A DNA stretch of 29,614 nt. It comes from a virus. Below are positions 20,150 to 28,579 of the stretch, piece by piece; within the stretch, counting starts at the first letter, position 1; every line of letters begins with the position of its first letter. Location of the stretch: positions 1 to 29,614 of the IMG/VR virus record IMGVR_UViG_3300033149_000741; one strand, given 5' to 3'. The notes under the pieces were generated by a model that searched no databases, was not told the origin of the DNA, and was given only the letters and a program-made list of their open reading frames with translations. The translations under genes and the position numbers were made by a program.

Positions 20150-21510
20150 GCCTTATACTCCGTAATAGTTATAGAGGATGCCATAACGCCGCCATATTTT
20201 CCGCCACCACTAACACCATTGAAAGTTACTGTACCAGCCGCATCGGTTCCGGCTCTAATCTTCATTGTTGTTGCTATTACTGTTCCCGCTACCATAACGT
20301 GTCTCATAGAGACTTGTGTCGGTTCATCGGCAGCGTTATCCCTTGTACAAAAATCTGCTGCTAAAGCATTAGCAACAGAATCCTGAAACAATACCATGGC
20401 ACCCCTGCGTTCGGATGACGACCATCCCATATTTACTATGGAGTCAATGACTAAGATATTATCGATATCTGTCGGTATAATATCCAACGTCATAAATTCA
20501 TTGCCTTCTGTATTTTGCGGGATGGTATCGTCGTACGGAATGACGGTTGTGCCGGTTGCTACTGCACCGTCAATCAAAGTCACAACTTGAACAGTTTTAC
20601 TACTCGTATCAATACTAATGAGCGTACTAATATTCGCACCACTATCCGTTTTTAGATATCCACGTCTGCGGAAAGCGGTATAACCTGCAGGAATATTGGC
20701 GGCTGTAATGCTGACATCGTAACCTACATCAATAGAACCGTCTGAATCTTTACGGATTACAAATATATGATAAAAAGTATCTGCCGCTACTGTTCCGCTA
20801 AATAAACCGCCTGCGGCATCACCTACCGCCCAAGCTGCATCTATTTGTTTCGTGAGAGCACTTGATAAACTTAATGAAAATGCATTCGTGCTATCAGTAG
20901 CTTGACCCGCTGCCATGGTAATATCATGATCAGCATCAGCCGCATTTGATAACTCAAGACCAGATTGAAAATCTGGTAAAACTGATACCGGCGCTATTAC
21001 AATTTCAAAGTCACCGCTGCTCGTTCTATAACGTAATTTTACTCGTTCTCCAGCAGTTAACTCGCCGCCATCACTTGTACCAACGATATCTTTAACACCG
21101 AGACCAGCAAGGTTAACAGTTGATGCACCAGTATTTGTATTTCCGACAATAAAATCGGCGATCATTCCATCAAATAAACTAGCCGGTGCCTGTTGATTTG
21201 TTTGTACATCCAATTCGTAAACATCAGCGGCGCCGCTATCGTCATAATTAGTAGCTCGACCCATTGCAAGCTCGATAAGAGCCTGTAAATATTGCGATGC
21301 GATTTGCGTATCAGCATTACCACTCGGAACAATCCCCGATATTTTCAATAATGCTTGCTGTATTCCGAAAACATCATTCGCGCGTGCTTCCTCATACGGC
21401 GTACCATCACCGGCACCTGGCGCGGTTTCGTCTTTAGAACTACCGTAATCATAATTCGCGTCCGATGCAGTGATCCGACCGGGGTATTTCGTTTCTAGAT
21501 TAAGTGCCAT
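20146..21510 (-). CDS. tail fibre protein
   Basis: A 454-residue protein placed where Mu-like phages encode the fibre. The N-terminal part (LNLETKYPGRITASDANYDYGSSKDETAPG) resembles phage fibre starts that attach to the baseplate. The rest is Gly/Ser/Thr/Asp-rich, beta-structured and repetitive in character, with little helix, as in trimeric fibres that bind host surface sugars. The C-terminal 200 residues (RRGYLKTDSGANIST onward) probably form the receptor-binding tip. A strong AAGGAG ribosome site precedes the ATG. Host range determinants lie here. Confidence 0.75.
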   Translation of the reverse strand: MALNLETKYPGRITASDANYDYGSSKDETAPGAGDGTPYEEARANDVFGIQQALLKISGIVPSGNADTQIASQYLQALIELAMGRATNYDDSGAADVYELDVQTNQQAPASLFDGMIADFIVGNTNTGASTVNLAGLGVKDIVGTSDGGELTAGERVKLRYRTSSGDFEIVIAPVSVLPDFQSGLELSNAADADHDITMAAGQATDSTNAFSLSLSSALTKQIDAAWAVGDAAGGLFSGTVAADTFYHIFVIRKDSDGSIDVGYDVSITAANIPAGYTAFRRRGYLKTDSGANISTLISIDTSSKTVQVVTLIDGAVATGTTVIPYDDTIPQNTEGNEFMTLDIIPTDIDNILVIDSIVNMGWSSSERRGAMVLFQDSVANALAADFCTRDNAADEPTQVSMRHVMVAGTVIATTMKIRAGTDAAGTVTFNGVSGGGKYGGVMASSITITEYKA

Positions 21511-21522
21511 TTCCGAGGCTCC

Positions 21523-22335
21523 TTATATGTAAGTTACAAGAATACCCAACCATTGCTGTGTAGGGCAAATTTTCAAGCATAAAGTTTCAAATTCATTACG
21601 ACGCGATGTATCCACATCGGCCTGATCCGGGAAGGTTTCGCCGCCAATATACAGGAAATATGGGTATTTGGTGACATCGGCCGGTAATACATAGATTTTA
21701 GGTGAATAAACGGTTATGTCGGCGCCATCCATCGCAAGCGCGTCGCCATCCTGCATATCAAGCGACCCATCGCTCAGACTGAGTACGACAGATGGTATCA
21801 GTAGTTTATTAACCAGCGGATAACCTGGCGGTTCAGATTGTGCACCATCCATTGCAACAGCTAAATCGCCATCTTGCATGTCGGCGCCGCCATCGTTCGA
21901 AAGAAATGAAAACCCCCCCGTTCCATCATTTAGGAAATCAAACGGATTCCGCGCCGTAGCCGGTCCCTGTGTCCCGACAGGGGGTTCGCTACCCGGTACC
22001 CACCACTCATGCACGAATACATTGAACCCAGCCGCCTGCAATGTATCCTGAATATATCGCGGTGATTGACCGCCCAACGCCTTCCATGTGGCATCTAATC
22101 TATCGCGGCGATCCTGTTCGACTGTGAGCGTATCAGTCAATCCGAATTGTTGCTCCCAGGCATCTAATTCACGAGTAGTTTCGGGAAATATATCGAGCCA
22201 AACTTCGTCGATAAATGTCTTAACATCACTACCGGTACCGGAAAGCCCTTCGAATAGTTCGCGCAATCGTTTATCAATTACGATTCGCCACGCTCGCGCG
22301 TTCGGTAGTAAGTGCTGAAAGATGCGAAAAAACAT
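21523..22335 (-). CDS. DUF2313 (Mu gp48/YmfQ-like) tail protein with internal duplication
   Basis: A 270-residue baseplate/tail protein. The N-terminal 110 residues match the DUF2313 pattern: LLPNARAWRIV, FIDEVWLDIFPETTRELDAWE, EQDRRDRLDATWKALGGQSP and IQDTLQAAGF. The C-terminus has RRNEFETLCLKICPTQQW. In between lies an inserted region with two copies of a DMQDGD...AMDGA motif (about 152-165 and 193-205). Mu gp48 homologues connect the baseplate to the fibres. Its ATG shares a base with the baseplate J stop (TAATG). Confidence 0.8.
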   Translation of the reverse strand: MFFRIFQHLLPNARAWRIVIDKRLRELFEGLSGTGSDVKTFIDEVWLDIFPETTRELDAWEQQFGLTDTLTVEQDRRDRLDATWKALGGQSPRYIQDTLQAAGFNVFVHEWWVPGSEPPVGTQGPATARNPFDFLNDGTGGFSFLSNDGGADMQDGDLAVAMDGAQSEPPGYPLVNKLLIPSVVLSLSDGSLDMQDGDALAMDGADITVYSPKIYVLPADVTKYPYFLYIGGETFPDQADVDTSRRNEFETLCLKICPTQQWLGILVTYI

Positions 22336-22898
22336 TAGATGAATGTTACCGGGGTGGCTAGTTTCGCTTTCTCCCCTTGCTGCAAAATATATATTTCCAA
22401 ACTACCGGCAACTGTAGTCGGCGTAAATGTAACCGTCGTAAATGTGCCATTTTCAGCCGATACGATATCTTCAACCAATCCGATCAATGCTGCACGAGTG
22501 ATACGATCCTGTCGCGGCGGTACGGTGAGACCGTCGATAAATGGTTCGGCATCAAGGAAAAATTCAGTAATAGCCGTTTCAATAGATGCCTGTACAGCGG
22601 CAAGATTATCAACGGCTAAATCGCTGACCGTACTATCAAAACCGACACGGGTAATAGCAATTGTATTCGCCAACGCATTGGCAGGACGTCGACTTGCGAG
22701 CCCGTTTTCATCTAGTTCGATCGAATCTAATACAGCTTGCAATTGCGCTGACGTCGGTAATGCCGTCAGGATCTCCCGAACTCGCAACCGTTGCCTCGAC
22801 ATATACATCAACCTGGCCGGGATCATCACTCGTGTACGGATAAACATTAACGATACCGGCGACCTCTTCACCCCATATCTCATAGTCGGATAGCGCAC
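22335..22898 (-). CDS. baseplate J protein, C-terminal part (separate frame after a +1 break)
   Basis: This frame holds the C-terminal half of a Mu gp47/baseplate J protein: PTSAQLQAVLDSIELDENG, RRPANALANTIAITRVGF and EPFIDGLTVPPRQDRITRAA, ending near VTFI. Only the part after about 22758 is truly coding; the upstream portion to 22898 is an out-of-frame shadow of the N-terminal half, so its apparent ATG is not a credible start. Restoring one frame by skipping a single base near 22756-22761 joins SSGDPDGI to PTSAQLQ, as in intact homologues. Either a real mutation or an assembly error is possible. Confidence 0.75.
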   Translation of the reverse strand: MRYPTMRYGVKRSPVSLMFIRTRVMIPARLMYMSRQRLRVREILTALPTSAQLQAVLDSIELDENGLASRRPANALANTIAITRVGFDSTVSDLAVDNLAAVQASIETAITEFFLDAEPFIDGLTVPPRQDRITRAALIGLVEDIVSAENGTFTTVTFTPTTVAGSLEIYILQQGEKAKLATPVTFI

Positions 22899-23541
22899 CG
22901 CCTTGTGGCCTCTTCTGGAAGCGATCTATTACACGCTGACGATAAACCTCGGTTGCTTCGGCATCGGCACCGGTTGTAACCTGGGAATCTACAACGGCAT
23001 CGCGAGCGACATTCGCAAGCGGATTAGCAAACGAGACGATATCGGCCGGATTCAAATTACCAATAGCCCCTGCGCCGCCTCCGCCTGTTTGATCCGATAC
23101 GGCTCGAATATTCGCTTGCACAGTTGCTGCATTCAATAACACGGCACCGATCGTAATATACGTTACCCCATTGTCGCTATTTACCAACTGACTACCTGAC
23201 GGAAGCGAACCGACTTGATTCTCTACGGTAATATCAATCAATAATTCCGCATTCGTAGCGGCCACGGGATCGCCGACACCAATTAACCGCCCCCATTCAG
23301 TCAATGGATTGAGTACAACACCATTGACGGTAGTGTCGTTCGCGGACGCACTCTGCACGAATATTTGCAGGAACATAAATCCGCCGTATTTATAAAGCAA
23401 TACGAATACGGCAGCCAGAACCTTAGCGAGCACTCGTAAAAATGACTTCGGCAATAATGGGATTGTCTGATTAAACGACGCCTCCATTTGTGCGACGATA
23501 TTTTCGCTAATTTCTTTTGTCGTTAGTGTCGTTAAGCTCAT
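22708..23541 (-). CDS. baseplate J protein (Mu gp47-like), N-terminal part, frame-broken
   Basis: I start it at the ATG giving MSLTTLTTKEISENIVAQ, which overlaps the upstream gp46-like stop as ATGA; the frame extends five codons further. The region carries the baseplate J pattern: an N-terminal helical attachment, GVVLNPLTEWGRLIGVGDP, a Gly-rich bridge (DQTGGGGAGAIGNLNPADIV), YRQRVIDRFQKRPQGGALSDY and VNVYPYTSDDPGQVDVYVEA. After SSGDPDGI the frame runs 16 codons of unrelated sequence to a stop, while the conserved sequence continues in another frame (22335-22758). Baseplate J forms the wedge that triggers sheath contraction. Confidence 0.8.
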   Translation of the reverse strand: MSLTTLTTKEISENIVAQMEASFNQTIPLLPKSFLRVLAKVLAAVFVLLYKYGGFMFLQIFVQSASANDTTVNGVVLNPLTEWGRLIGVGDPVAATNAELLIDITVENQVGSLPSGSQLVNSDNGVTYITIGAVLLNAATVQANIRAVSDQTGGGGAGAIGNLNPADIVSFANPLANVARDAVVDSQVTTGADAEATEVYRQRVIDRFQKRPQGGALSDYEIWGEEVAGIVNVYPYTSDDPGQVDVYVEATVASSGDPDGITDVSAIASCIRFDRTR

Positions 23542-23981
23542 GTTGAAACCTTCCAATTCTCTGCGAATTCAAAGCTAGACTCTTCGCCCTGTGCTTCGAT
23601 ATCAACGGTTATAGTGACCCGATTCAACCCCGGAATGCTGGCAGAAACCACAACGGACGACGCGACTTTCTTCTCAATAAACCAGGCTAAATCACGTTTC
23701 GCGGCATCTTCAATACGGCGTAAATTGGCGGTCGTGGCCGGTAATGATTTTAGCAAAAATTGGGTCTCGCTACGGTATGCAAATGCCGGATCTGTTTCGC
23801 TGAAATTAGCCCACCAGTTAAGCCCATTTTCCGATAGACCGTCGTCATTCTCATTACCACCAAATAACGATACGTAAGCGGCAGTTTCCAGACCGCCGGA
23901 CATTTCCAATAGACCGTTAGCGATGTTAATTTCGCCGCCGTCGTCTGTCTGGAATAATAAAACGTCGCCTGCTTGAGCCAT
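23538..23981 (-). CDS. Mu gp46-like baseplate protein
   Basis: A 147-residue protein of the phage GP46 family: FQTDDGGEINIANGLLEMSG near the N-terminus, AYVSLFGGNENDDG, WWANF, and AAKRDLAWFIEK. In Mu, gp46 lies between the spike and baseplate J, as here, and corresponds to the gp25-like wedge component. It overlaps its neighbours by an ATGA and a shared base. Structural role in the baseplate is inferred by synteny and motif. Confidence 0.85.
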   Translation of the reverse strand: MAQAGDVLLFQTDDGGEINIANGLLEMSGGLETAAYVSLFGGNENDDGLSENGLNWWANFSETDPAFAYRSETQFLLKSLPATTANLRRIEDAAKRDLAWFIEKKVASSVVVSASIPGLNRVTITVDIEAQGEESSFEFAENWKVST

Positions 23982-24502
23982 TAGTTATTCGGTCCTGTAT
24001 CTTGTTCAACGCTACCATCGCTATCATTTCCTTGCGAGTGGTCATGCTCTGCTATTTCCTTACCGTTAAGTACGAGACTTGCCGGAATAATCATATTACC
24101 CGATGAATCAATAATAACGCCATTAATATTAACGCTACCATCTGCGAGCAATTCAATCGACCCGAGCGCGTTCGCTAAAATCGCCGAACCGTCATTTTTA
24201 AGCCACCAACTGACCACCGTTAAACCGGTGTCTGCATCGCGCGCATAGATTCGTTTATCGCCTGGTTGCGCGACGCCTGCATTAAGTGGATCTAAATATC
24301 CGATCGCATTCTCACCACCTGATCGCTCGTTACTATTGATATGTACGTAATCGGTCGTTAATGGGTGTGAATCATCACCTGGCGCCGAATAATGTTCCAC
24401 GGTGACATTATAGCCACCACCGGGATCGACTTTAACGTCGCTTACATTGGCGCCATTCCGGGTAGTCCGTATAAATGACAGTAAATTTGCTATTCGTCCC
24501 AT
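23981..24502 (-). CDS. baseplate spike protein (Mu gp45/P2 gpV-like)
   Basis: A 173-residue central spike. The N-terminal OB-like part includes DPGGGYNVTVEHYSAPGDDS and a triple beta-helix-like middle (DGSAILANALGSIELLADGS...NGVIIDSSGN). Near the C-terminus lies EHDHSQGND with H153 and H155, the HxH pattern that binds iron at the tip of Mu and P2 spikes. It sits at the tail tip and pierces the host envelope on contraction. It overlaps the hub gene by 13 bases. Confidence 0.85.
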   Translation of the reverse strand: MGRIANLLSFIRTTRNGANVSDVKVDPGGGYNVTVEHYSAPGDDSHPLTTDYVHINSNERSGGENAIGYLDPLNAGVAQPGDKRIYARDADTGLTVVSWWLKNDGSAILANALGSIELLADGSVNINGVIIDSSGNMIIPASLVLNGKEIAEHDHSQGNDSDGSVEQDTGPNN

Positions 24503-25728
24503 GGTAACAACTCCGGTATTTGACCACTGAATGAGCCCGGTATCACGAGATCCAAAATCGCAGTTTCCGAATCTCGATCCCTGTTGAACTCAACCGATCG
24601 GACAATAAATTCGTAATCGTTATAAATCATCGCATCCGGTGCTATCAAGGTAATGGTTGTATTCGGCTCCCATAAATTGCCGGCTGGGTCGCGCCAGGTA
24701 TCCACAACGATCGAGTACGCCGCAGTATTGGCAAACATGCGACCCGCTTTAGCTTCGACACCCGTTTTAACGTCTGCGGTTTTGGTGTCTTTCAATTTGA
24801 AGGTGAACGGACGTATAACGCCCTCTAACCTCGGATTTTTAACCGTAAATTGTGAACCGGACAGCCCCACCGATGTGGGCTCCATGCCTGTAATGTGGCT
24901 GTAATACCCTTGTGGATTGAATTTCGCCGATATTGATAAAACCGGGGATTCCCCTTGCTGCAATCGTGCGACAGGGGTTCCAAGCTCGACGGATTTCCAG
25001 AATAACAACGCGCCTCGGGGGGTGCTCGATATGATTAAATTTCGCTGTTTCGCTAGATCAATGAGAAACGACAGGATCGTTTTATTTGATTTTGTTGCGA
25101 CCTGGCCAAATATGGCGCCTTGATCATCACGAAACTCAACACTGAGCCCAAATGGTGCCACTAACGTAGTCGCTATTTCCTGCAGACCTTGGCCTTTAAA
25201 CTCCAATTTATCCGACATACTGGCCGGTACCATGCAGTCGTTGAGTACGCCGGGGAGGGCATAGGAATTTACTGCAATGGTTCGTCGATCGTTCTCTATA
25301 TCAGGATCAACAGCAACCATTGTCCCGGTAAACAACGATTGGCCACCGACAGTAATATCGACGTCCTTGTATTCAAACGGTCGAAATGCAGTACGAAACC
25401 CCGGCATATCCGATTGAAATGGCGCTAAAAAACTAACGGTATCCATGGAATCGATCGCGCGCGTAATACGAATATTACTCCAAAATCTGAATCGATTTTT
25501 ATCGATCAGTATCGCTACCTCGTCGATATTATCCGAATCGGCTTGCTGTATTAAATCCTTGGGGGCGGTTGGCAACAACGGGATTATAATGCTAATCCCC
25601 GGCGTCAACGGTTCCAATAGACCGGGGTTCGCGCGGGCGATTAAATCGGCGTTATCTTCGGCGCCATATTCCTTTCGCGCAATTAAACTGAATGTATCGC
25701 CTGCGACAACTTTATACGTAGTAGACAA
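24490..25728 (-). CDS. baseplate hub (Mu gp44-like) with N-terminal LysM domain
   Basis: A 412-residue protein. Residues 5-48 form a LysM-type module: YKVVAGDTFSLIARKEYG, AEDNADLIARANPGL and a closing PGISIIIP. The remainder is gp44/gpP hub-like: VSFLAPF, FRPFEYKDVDITVGGQSLFTG, IAVNSYALPGVLNDC, ISAKFNPQGYYSHI, RMFANTAAYSIVVDTWRDPAG. Mu gp44 forms a trimeric ring matching T4 gp27, holding the spike. In many phages LysM is a separate protein (gpX) next to the hub; here it is fused. It overlaps the circularization gene by 17 bases. Confidence 0.85.
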   Translation of the reverse strand: MSTTYKVVAGDTFSLIARKEYGAEDNADLIARANPGLLEPLTPGISIIIPLLPTAPKDLIQQADSDNIDEVAILIDKNRFRFWSNIRITRAIDSMDTVSFLAPFQSDMPGFRTAFRPFEYKDVDITVGGQSLFTGTMVAVDPDIENDRRTIAVNSYALPGVLNDCMVPASMSDKLEFKGQGLQEIATTLVAPFGLSVEFRDDQGAIFGQVATKSNKTILSFLIDLAKQRNLIISSTPRGALLFWKSVELGTPVARLQQGESPVLSISAKFNPQGYYSHITGMEPTSVGLSGSQFTVKNPRLEGVIRPFTFKLKDTKTADVKTGVEAKAGRMFANTAAYSIVVDTWRDPAGNLWEPNTTITLIAPDAMIYNDYEFIVRSVEFNRDRDSETAILDLVIPGSFSGQIPELLPWDE

Positions 25729-26959
25729 TATCGCGCCCTCGCGGTATTTCGAGTATTTCGGAACCGCTTAGACCGTTCGAATCAATAAAGAAATCGAGCA
25801 AATCTTCGAACTCTTCGCCATAAAGTTCGGCGGCAAGGTCCAGAGAGGTGCGAGGACGTTCTAAAACGACGTGGCGCTCTTGTTTAAGCGAAAATGATAT
25901 CTGTACCAAGAATCCCGCAGCCAGCGCGACAGCCTCTTGTAGCTGCTGATATGAGCCGCCCGTATCGACTTCGGACAATGACTCGAAATTATCATCGCGC
26001 CAGTTCGTCACATTCTCGAATTGAGTCAAAATAACGTCGGCCGCTGCTATCGCATCCGTCTTAATCGTAAATTGATTATTGATCGCCGAAATTATTTGGC
26101 CGGTGATATAAGTCGATGCGTATAGATCGTCGTTATGAAATTTATTCGAATTCCGCGAATCGTTGCCAGGTGACACCACGGCGCCATCGCCGGTAATAAT
26201 CGACGTCAATAAATTACTATAACCATCGAGCCGGGCTTCTATATTCGTCAGTGCACGCCCAGGAGTCTGTATTAATAGCATTGTTTGAAATGCCAGCGTC
26301 GTAGGTTGGCCGATTAATATATCAATCCCCGTATCAATCGAGTCATTAATCGCATTGAATTGTTGACGTACATCATCCTGAGTATTCGCGATACTCTCCA
26401 ATCCACTAGATGTACCATTGAGCAATGTTTGATATGAATTTTTAAAACTGGCCTGTTCGACGGCACTGTCTAAGCTCGTAACCTCGTCGAATTCAGCAGC
26501 AAACGCCGTGTTAAATTCGCCAACAGCCGCCAACAATGCCGCGCCAGGATCAACTTGCACATTCGAATAGACGATATTCGTCGTTTCCCAGAAAGTAACC
26601 TCGATAACCGCCTGGTTTGCTGCAGTCTTGAGATCGTCGCGCTGGGTTATTGTGCCAAATGGTACGACATCCACAGTGCCGTAAATCGGGTGTTCCAATC
26701 GACCGGTACCCGTTTCAAGCAATACAGCCTCGAATAGTGCTGCCTCTTCGTCATAATCATTGCCCCAAAAGAATACGCGCAAAGGATAACGACGCCCGGA
26801 ATGGCCAAGATCCTGCACGAACGTACCGTTCGCGTCGGGAAACTCGAACCCGGTCGTTTTTTTATCTACTCGTTTGCTGACATTCTCATAGTCGAACGTA
26901 ATTCGAACGCCCGACGGTGATGTATATGCGGCCTCGCGTATTCTGGATTGCCAAGTCAT
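25712..26959 (-). CDS. DNA circularization N-terminal family protein (Mu gp43-like)
   Basis: A 415-residue protein. The N-terminal 120 residues match the DNA_circ_N family: WQSRIREAAYTSPSGVRITF, DANGTFVQDLGHSGRRYPLR and a GTGRLEHPIYGTVDVVP segment. The name comes from an early P22-based annotation; in Mu it is tail protein gp43 and probably sits between tape measure and hub. The centre is helical. The C-terminus (RPRTSLDLAAELYGEEFEDL) is tail-tip-like. It shares a base with the tape measure stop. Confidence 0.85.
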   Translation of the reverse strand: MTWQSRIREAAYTSPSGVRITFDYENVSKRVDKKTTGFEFPDANGTFVQDLGHSGRRYPLRVFFWGNDYDEEAALFEAVLLETGTGRLEHPIYGTVDVVPFGTITQRDDLKTAANQAVIEVTFWETTNIVYSNVQVDPGAALLAAVGEFNTAFAAEFDEVTSLDSAVEQASFKNSYQTLLNGTSSGLESIANTQDDVRQQFNAINDSIDTGIDILIGQPTTLAFQTMLLIQTPGRALTNIEARLDGYSNLLTSIITGDGAVVSPGNDSRNSNKFHNDDLYASTYITGQIISAINNQFTIKTDAIAAADVILTQFENVTNWRDDNFESLSEVDTGGSYQQLQEAVALAAGFLVQISFSLKQERHVVLERPRTSLDLAAELYGEEFEDLLDFFIDSNGLSGSEILEIPRGRDIVYYV

Positions 26960-28332
26960 TAGAACGCCCCCGCCTGTTGTAATGTAAGGCCATTGCCAAG
27001 TTTACCGCCTGTAACCTCCGCTCGTCCCGTGTCGTCCTTTATCGTCACTTCCGCGGTGCTCGTGGTCCGTTGCTCTTCGATACTGCGAGCGACCCTAGCC
27101 TGTGGGCTCACCATCGACGCGCGATCATCATTGAAATCGTCGTCGAAATCGTCGTCGAACTCGTCGCCCTCGTCCTTTGCGGTAGAAAGAGAGCCACGAA
27201 CAGCCTTGACCCATGTCACCAATGACGCAAGAGCCGCTATTAAAGCAATGACGCTAACAACCATTATCGTAATAGGATTAGCGGCCATCACCAAATTAAC
27301 GAGCGTCAATACCCCGACAAGGGTTTTCAATACGACGGCTAATGTGACTACGGTGGCGATAACTTTGAGAATCGTTACCCCATGCTCAGACAGGAATTTA
27401 AACGTAGTAGCCACACCTTGAACGAAATCCAGGAACTTGCCGCGAATTAACTCCTTGTTATTTTTCACCCATTCACGAATAGATTGGGCCAATTTCGTAG
27501 CGTCTCCGATTAATTCTTTGATCGTAGGCGCCAATACCGAACCTAATTCGGCAGCAGTGAGCGATATATTATCTTTGAGGGTCGAAAATAGACCAGTTGT
27601 TGTTTTACTAGCGATCTCCATGCCCTTGAAGAAAACACCGCCTTTATTGGTCATTTTCTCGAAAGCCTTTGTTAATTGCGCAGTCGTAACTTTACCGGCG
27701 CTAATCATCTTGAAAAACGCGGAATTAACCTTAACCCCCATTGAATCGGCCAATTCTGTAAATATGGGTACCCCGGCCTCTGCAATCATGTTTAACGATT
27801 CCATATCGACCTTGCCCTTGAGCATGGCTTTCGTGAATCCTCGGGTGATTGATTCTAATTTTTGAGCATTGCCGCCGGCCGTATCACCCATCATACGAAT
27901 CGTTTTAATAGTATTCTGAATATCGCCATTCATTACAGGCAATAATTGACTAACCGAACTGGCCAAGGTCTCAAATTGGAAAGGGGTCGAGGCGGCAGTA
28001 TCGTTTAACGCCTGCACCAATTCCTTGGCACGTTTCGCACCACCCAATAATGGCGTAAATGCGGCTTCCGCGTCCTCTACTTTAGAAAATTGTCGTATTA
28101 ATAGACCGAGACCAGCAACTACAGCACCAATACCAATCGCACCAACTTTAAGCGCTGTTCTACCGGCACGTTTTAAGCCGCGAATAGTCTTGTCTAAAGC
28201 CCGATTGACTCTCATAAATCCACGGGTCATACCACGGGTAAGTTTCCCGACGCGATTCTGCATCCGAGATACGGGAGCCGTTATACGGTCAACTGCTTTA
28301 AAAACGGCTTCGACACTAAACCGGCCCGCCAT
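26959..28332 (-). CDS. tape measure protein
   Basis: A 457-residue tail length-determining protein. The N-terminus (FSVEAVFKAVDRITAPVSRM) and the tape-measure domain (EAAFTPLLGGAKRAKELVQAL, MMGDTAGGNAQKLESITRGF, LNMIAEAGVPIFTELA) are typical. Hydrophobic stretches at about 58-80 and 320-370 would insert in the membrane during ejection. An unusually acidic run (DEFDDDFDDDFND) lies near residue 393. At about 1.5 Angstrom per residue a tail near 70 nm is expected, shorter than Mu's. It starts just inside the chaperone extension. Confidence 0.85.
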   Translation of the reverse strand: MAGRFSVEAVFKAVDRITAPVSRMQNRVGKLTRGMTRGFMRVNRALDKTIRGLKRAGRTALKVGAIGIGAVVAGLGLLIRQFSKVEDAEAAFTPLLGGAKRAKELVQALNDTAASTPFQFETLASSVSQLLPVMNGDIQNTIKTIRMMGDTAGGNAQKLESITRGFTKAMLKGKVDMESLNMIAEAGVPIFTELADSMGVKVNSAFFKMISAGKVTTAQLTKAFEKMTNKGGVFFKGMEIASKTTTGLFSTLKDNISLTAAELGSVLAPTIKELIGDATKLAQSIREWVKNNKELIRGKFLDFVQGVATTFKFLSEHGVTILKVIATVVTLAVVLKTLVGVLTLVNLVMAANPITIMVVSVIALIAALASLVTWVKAVRGSLSTAKDEGDEFDDDFDDDFNDDRASMVSPQARVARSIEEQRTTSTAEVTIKDDTGRAEVTGGKLGNGLTLQQAGAF

Positions 28333-28336
28333 GTCA

Positions 28337-28579
28337 TTACCTCGATTTCGTATGTTCTATCAATTCGCCTCGTAGCCCTTGATAAAAAAATCGAATCTGC
28401 CGCGCCGTTAATGTTCTAACGTCCGGCAATCCAGAATAATCGCGAGCTACCTGGTACAGCATTTCAGTGTATACCACTTGGAATACATTTTCTCCGTTTG
28501 GTAATTTCGCGTCTGCACCGCTACGGATTAACGGAGTGCAGACTAATCCATTAAAAGTGCGAAAAGTGCCTCGCAGATT
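28337..28579 (-). CDS. tail assembly chaperone frameshift extension (gp41'-like, -1 frame)
   Basis: An open stretch of 80 codons in the -1 frame relative to the chaperone gene, overlapping its end. The conserved-looking sequence (DAKLPNGENVFQVVYTEML, then YQVARDYSGLPDVRTL and RQIRFFYQGLRGELIEHTK) has no ATG or GTG before residue 40, so it is most simply made by a -1 frameshift near the end of the chaperone, in GCACTTTTC GCACTTTTA. If independently started, the ATG at 28462 would give 41 residues. Mu, P2 and lambda use the same arrangement, with the tape measure gene next. It likely wraps the tape measure protein for tail assembly. Confidence 0.7.
   Translation of the reverse strand, partial: NLRGTFRTFNGLVCTPLIRSGADAKLPNGENVFQVVYTEMLYQVARDYSGLPDVRTLTARQIRFFYQGLRGELIEHTKSR

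Noticed and set aside
20000-20386. Plus-strand frames over the fibre and XkdW-like genes
   Set aside because: They are shadows: the minus-strand frames show recognised tail protein patterns and coupling, and these do not.
27121-27180. Repetitive CGTCGTCGAA-rich stretch as a regulatory repeat
   Set aside because: It encodes the acidic Asp/Glu/Phe run of the tape measure protein in frame, so the repetition is explained by codon use.
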